From Saprospiraceae bacterium (lineage in GTDB: Bacteria; Bacteroidota; Bacteroidia; Chitinophagales; Saprospiraceae), in assembly GCA_023299965.1 (NCBI GenBank), contig JALZVN010000357.1, forward strand, positions 1 through 6,636: a DNA stretch of 6,636 nt, in the 5' to 3' direction. Below, one piece after another: positions 5,201 through 6,636 of the stretch (the first letter of the stretch is position 1; every line of letters starts with the position of its first letter). The notes under the pieces were generated by a model, which was given only the letters and a program-made list of their open reading frames with translations, ran no database searches and was not told the DNA's origin. A program made the translations under genes and the position numbers.

Positions 5201-6636
5201 ACTAGGATCTCCAAAGTTCCAAATGTAATCATCGTTATTTCCTGTACTATTATTCGTAAAGATGACCGTCACCCCATTACAATCTTTAATCTCATCGAAT
5301 GCCAACTCGGCGTTTGAGTCAATCACATTTACATCTATTGTATCTCGCTGAGTACATCCAAATTGATTCTCTGTATCTAAAAACAATATGAAAGATCCTG
5401 CCTCAGATGAATTGATTATAGGATTACCTGTATTAGCACCTGACACAATTATCTGATCATCTCCTGTCCAAGAATAAGTCAAATTATCCACAGGATCTAA
5501 GTTATTCACATTGACTTCAAATGATTCGCCAGTACACAATTCTAAAAATCCGTCGCTATTTAAGATTCCTGTTATTCCATTTCCTCCTCCATCTGTAGAA
5601 ACAGTTTCTTCTATTTCTATGTCCACGGGACCACCTTCTACTGTAATCGTTTGAGACTCGCTACATCCAAAGCTATCTGTATAGGTAACGGTATACGTCT
5701 CTGTTGCACCTGGCTCGACACCAATGCTTCCTAGGTCACTTACAATATCTCCCACAGAATTCGTCCAAACGATATCAAAATCATTTGCAGCTCCTGTAGT
5801 CGTAGTAGTACTAAGCGTTATTGTTTCTTCTTCACAAGACACAATAAGATTAGTATTAGACGTTTCATCTAAAGTTATATCTCCTGAAATGGTGCCTTCC
5901 GCATCTACATCTATCCCTATTTCATCTGGAACAATCACTGTGACCGTTTGAACAACCTCACAAATGTCAATAGCACTGTTATCTGTAATCGAAACAGTAT
6001 AGGTTGTAGTTGACGCTGGGTTTGCTGTAGGGTTTGCAGCAGTAGGATCATCTAAGCCTGTGCTTGGAGACCATAGATATTCTAGAGAATTATCTGGAGC
6101 GCTGTTCAACTGGACTGGACCATCTAAAGGACAAGCGACTATCTCCTCTTGCAATCCTGATACATCAATAAAATTAATGTCAAAAGTTTGTGTCGCGACT
6201 CCATCACAGTTAGCACTATTTAATACTGTCAGGGTCGCCGTAAATGCTCCTTCGTCTGTGACTGTTATTACTGGATTCGAACTCGAACTTTGTTGTCCAT
6301 TGCTAAATATCCATTCTCTATCGGTTATCATACCAATTTGAGTAACCGTTATATCTGTAAACTGAATGGTAACAGAATTGGGAGTACAATCCACAAACTC
6401 TACCGCAAAATCTATATCTACTAAAGTTTCCGCGACCTCAACAGTTGTCGTTAATGATGGAAGATCACATGGTAATCCTGCTATTGGACTTTGCGTCACC
6501 TGGTATACACCTGGTGCGCTAAAGGTAAACATAGGAGATTGCACACCAGTAAGCGTGGAACCTGCTCCGTCTCCAAAATCCCAAGTATAAAATTCAAAGT
6601 TTGTATTTCCTGAAGCGAATGTTACTGTTGTACCGG
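2291..6636 (-). CDS. giant PKD/Ig-like repeat surface protein with gliding-motility (CHU_C, T9SS type B) C-terminal domain; 5' end outside window
   Basis: The frame is open to the right edge. Ahead of the GTG at 6544 there are 30 further codons, including YTWDFGDG, the core PKD motif, so that GTG is an internal Val and the real start lies beyond 6636. The visible 1,447 residues (numbered from the first full codon at 6634) form three copies of a five-domain unit at about 1-440 (first domain cut), 441-856 and 857-1269. A single further domain (1270-1354) and the C-terminal domain (1355-1447) follow. In each unit, domains 1 and 2 are PKD-type (WDFGDG, WNFGD, DWDWTF), domain 3 carries 'WSPatGLdDPnapnP', and domains 4 and 5 end in 'FGC...D'. 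The tail has the CHU_C signature: FPNAFSPNNDGENDMLRV, YNRWGEKVFES, WDGRFNGE and GYYLRVTC. Such tails direct export by the T9SS and anchoring or release at the cell surface. The likely role is a surface adhesin or structural fibre, as no enzymatic domain is seen. A strong terminator follows. Confidence 0.95.
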   Translation of the reverse strand, partial: GTTVTFASGNTNFEFYTWDFGDGAGSTLTGVQSPMFTFSAPGVYQVTQSPIAGLPCDLPSLTTTVEVAETLVDIDFAVEFVDCTPNSVTIQFTDITVTQIGMITDREWIFSNGQQSSSSNPVITVTDEGAFTATLTVLNSANCDGVATQTFDINFIDVSGLQEEIVACPLDGPVQLNSAPDNSLEYLWSPSTGLDDPTAANPTANPASTTTYTVSITDNSAIDICEVVQTVTVIVPDEIGIDVDAEGTISGDITLDETSNTNLIVSCEEETITLSTTTTTGAANDFDIVWTNSVGDIVSDLGSIGVEPGATETYTVTYTDSFGCSESQTITVEGGPVDIEIEETVSTDGGGNGITGILNSDGFLELCTGESFEVNVNNLDPVDNLTYSWTGDDQIIVSGANTGNPIINSSEAGSFILFLDTENQFGCTQRDTIDVNVIDSNAELAFDEIKDCNGVTVIFTNNSTGNNDDYIWNFGDPSNPNATSTEVNPTYTYPEVGSYTVTLGLNTAVTCVDDQIQVVEIVSPILASNFTFDYIDCSEAGVTIQFTEQSVNPQDNTSGFLWDFGNGMTSTEPNPLLSFDSDEELNVTLTIFTEIDCESSSQVQNVMISIIEDIQTPASILACENNGPQIIDLNSNPNYIYEWSPAVGLDDPNSPTPIADPGVTTTYSVTITDTAGSMPCSTVREIEIFVPESIELTVPDNFDTDCDDEATIVVTSNNSDLEYEWTLEGTVVGNNATLELDDLSGPNVFVVTATDANGCQQTDSVTVTGTRLDIDIENLQFLCEGEEGELTVVTSNDPNDILTINWVGPDIISGGTTLTPIIDTSNERDATYFVEIVNQFGCDISDSVRVVILDDQPIEDLINFGQCEDLTISFFNNSPNAPFYTWDFGDGSPTVNESNPMHTYPAPGTYTVTLSLPNSAQCANGDIASFTFDVLVEEDINFEADFDFVFDQCDSDGQITFMDLSTLSNQGQIIDWDWTFSAPATPSTSDEQNPTINVGGDQVIVVTLTVTTDAQCSTSVTREVPITLIDSAVQLEDQLQCIGLLAELNPNPNTGFSYEWSPATGLSDPNAPNPTVIANMTTVYTVTITNDNQACSSVQIVTLTVPEEINLEVSDGVEDCEEQLLDISATADVNVSFDWTLNETTPAGDMGTIQGVTGQNNIPNIYTVVATDEFGCVETDSVILANFEVLAGLSANEELICLGGEIVLNVDLPLGNGNMLDFEWVGDDLDLTDPTAPVASPAQTTVYELIITNEDGCSAIQNIEVEVVDIDLGLGDALADPDTIFIGNTTQLAVNSMDGLNYIWSSGGTLDDDTLSDPIASPTEDTDYTVTISDENGCVTERTVTVVVLTRACDEPFIFFPNAFSPNNDGENDMLRVRARDAFVDEVYWIVYNRWGEKVFESNDLNEVWDGRFNGELVSPDAYGYYLRVTCTDGDVFEKRGNVTVLR
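2294..2572 (-). other. CHU_C / gliding-motility-associated C-terminal domain (T9SS type B signal)
   Basis: This is the region of the giant gene encoding its last 93 residues. It begins PFIFFPNAFSPNNDGEND, has the central YNRWGEKVFES and WDGRFNGE motifs, and ends FEKRGNVTVLR. This matches the type B T9SS sorting domain in length and all main motifs. It is basic, unlike the rest of the protein (10 Lys/Arg in 93 residues). Confidence 0.95.
2828..4066 (-). repeat. super-repeat copy 3 (five domains)
   Basis: This covers visible residues 857-1269. The order is again PKD (FYTWDFGDG), PKD variant (IDWDWTFSAP), YEWSPATGLSDP domain, TDEFGC domain and a final domain ending ITNEDGC. The fifth domain has drifted most: in place of the 'NQFGC' ending of copies 1 and 2 it has a PTAPVASPAQTTVYEL segment like that of the third domain. 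Confidence 0.85.
4067..5314 (-). repeat. super-repeat copy 2 (five domains)
   Basis: This covers visible residues 441-856. The five domains appear in the same order as in copy 1: DYIWNFGDP, GFLWDFGNG, YEWSPAVGLDDP, TATDANGC and NQFGCD. Each has one Cys near its start and one near its end. The distance to copy 3, between equivalent PKD tryptophans, is 414 residues. Confidence 0.85.
5315..6636 (-). repeat. super-repeat copy 1 (domains 1 partial, 2-5)
   Basis: This covers visible residues 1-440 of the giant protein. It starts inside the first PKD domain (YTWDFGDG at 16-23) and continues with the second PKD domain (WIFSNGQ), the WSPSTGLDDP domain (W at 188), the TDSFGC domain and the NQFGC domain. 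It is the longest copy, about 454 residues between equivalent tryptophans, because of extra linker sequence, including a Gly/Asp-rich stretch near residues 345-360. Confidence 0.8.

Noticed and set aside
5724..6590. Several plus-strand frames of 74-93 codons opposite the giant gene
   Set aside because: They are antisense shadows of the Thr/Val/Ser-rich repeats, hence their own Ser/Val/Thr-rich translations.
2828..6636. Recent DNA-level tandem duplication within the giant gene
   Set aside because: Corresponding segments, such as the three WSP-GLDDP regions near 6050, 4690 and 3440, are similar in protein but have many silent and non-silent differences. The duplication is therefore old and not an assembly artefact.

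Overview
The window looks like a chromosomal segment from a low-GC member of the Bacteroidota, probably a marine or environmental lineage of the Saprospiria/Cytophagia/Flavobacteriia kind. The evidence is two proteins with type IX secretion (T9SS) C-terminal signals. One has a type A sorting domain. The other is a giant adhesin-like protein ending in the gliding-motility-associated (CHU_C, type B) domain. Both secretion signals are essentially restricted to this phylum. Start codons lack clear Shine-Dalgarno sequences and one TAnnTTTG-like promoter box is visible, which also fits.

Every gene I can support lies on the minus strand, so transcription runs right to left. From the right edge: (1) 6636-2291 is the 3' part of a very large gene of PKD/Ig-like domains. 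Its start is beyond the window, and the visible 1,447 residues contain three copies of a five-domain super-repeat, one extra domain and the CHU_C secretion domain. (2) A strong intrinsic terminator follows at 2260-2227. (3) A sharply bounded GC-rich island (about 2026-2191) can fold into several long perfect hairpins. It is the least explained part of the window. (4) An AT-rich gap (1812-2025) may hold the decayed end of an older gene. (5) 1751-750 is a secreted protein of about 333 aa with a signal peptide and a T9SS type A tail. It is followed by a second intrinsic terminator (626-597) whose sequence closely resembles the first. (6) 532-191 is a small three-helix membrane protein. (7) 35 bp further on, 155-1 is the N-terminal part of a VOC/glyoxalase-family protein that runs off the left edge.

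The two secreted proteins would be exported by Sec, folded in the periplasm, and passed through the T9SS to the cell surface or medium. The giant protein is probably a surface adhesin or filament-like structure. They look like separate transcription units because each is followed by its own terminator. The small membrane protein and the VOC protein may share a transcript. No complete pathway or defence system is visible. The items most worth a second look are the multi-hairpin GC-rich island, the modular and cysteine-paired architecture of the giant protein, and the near-duplicate terminators.
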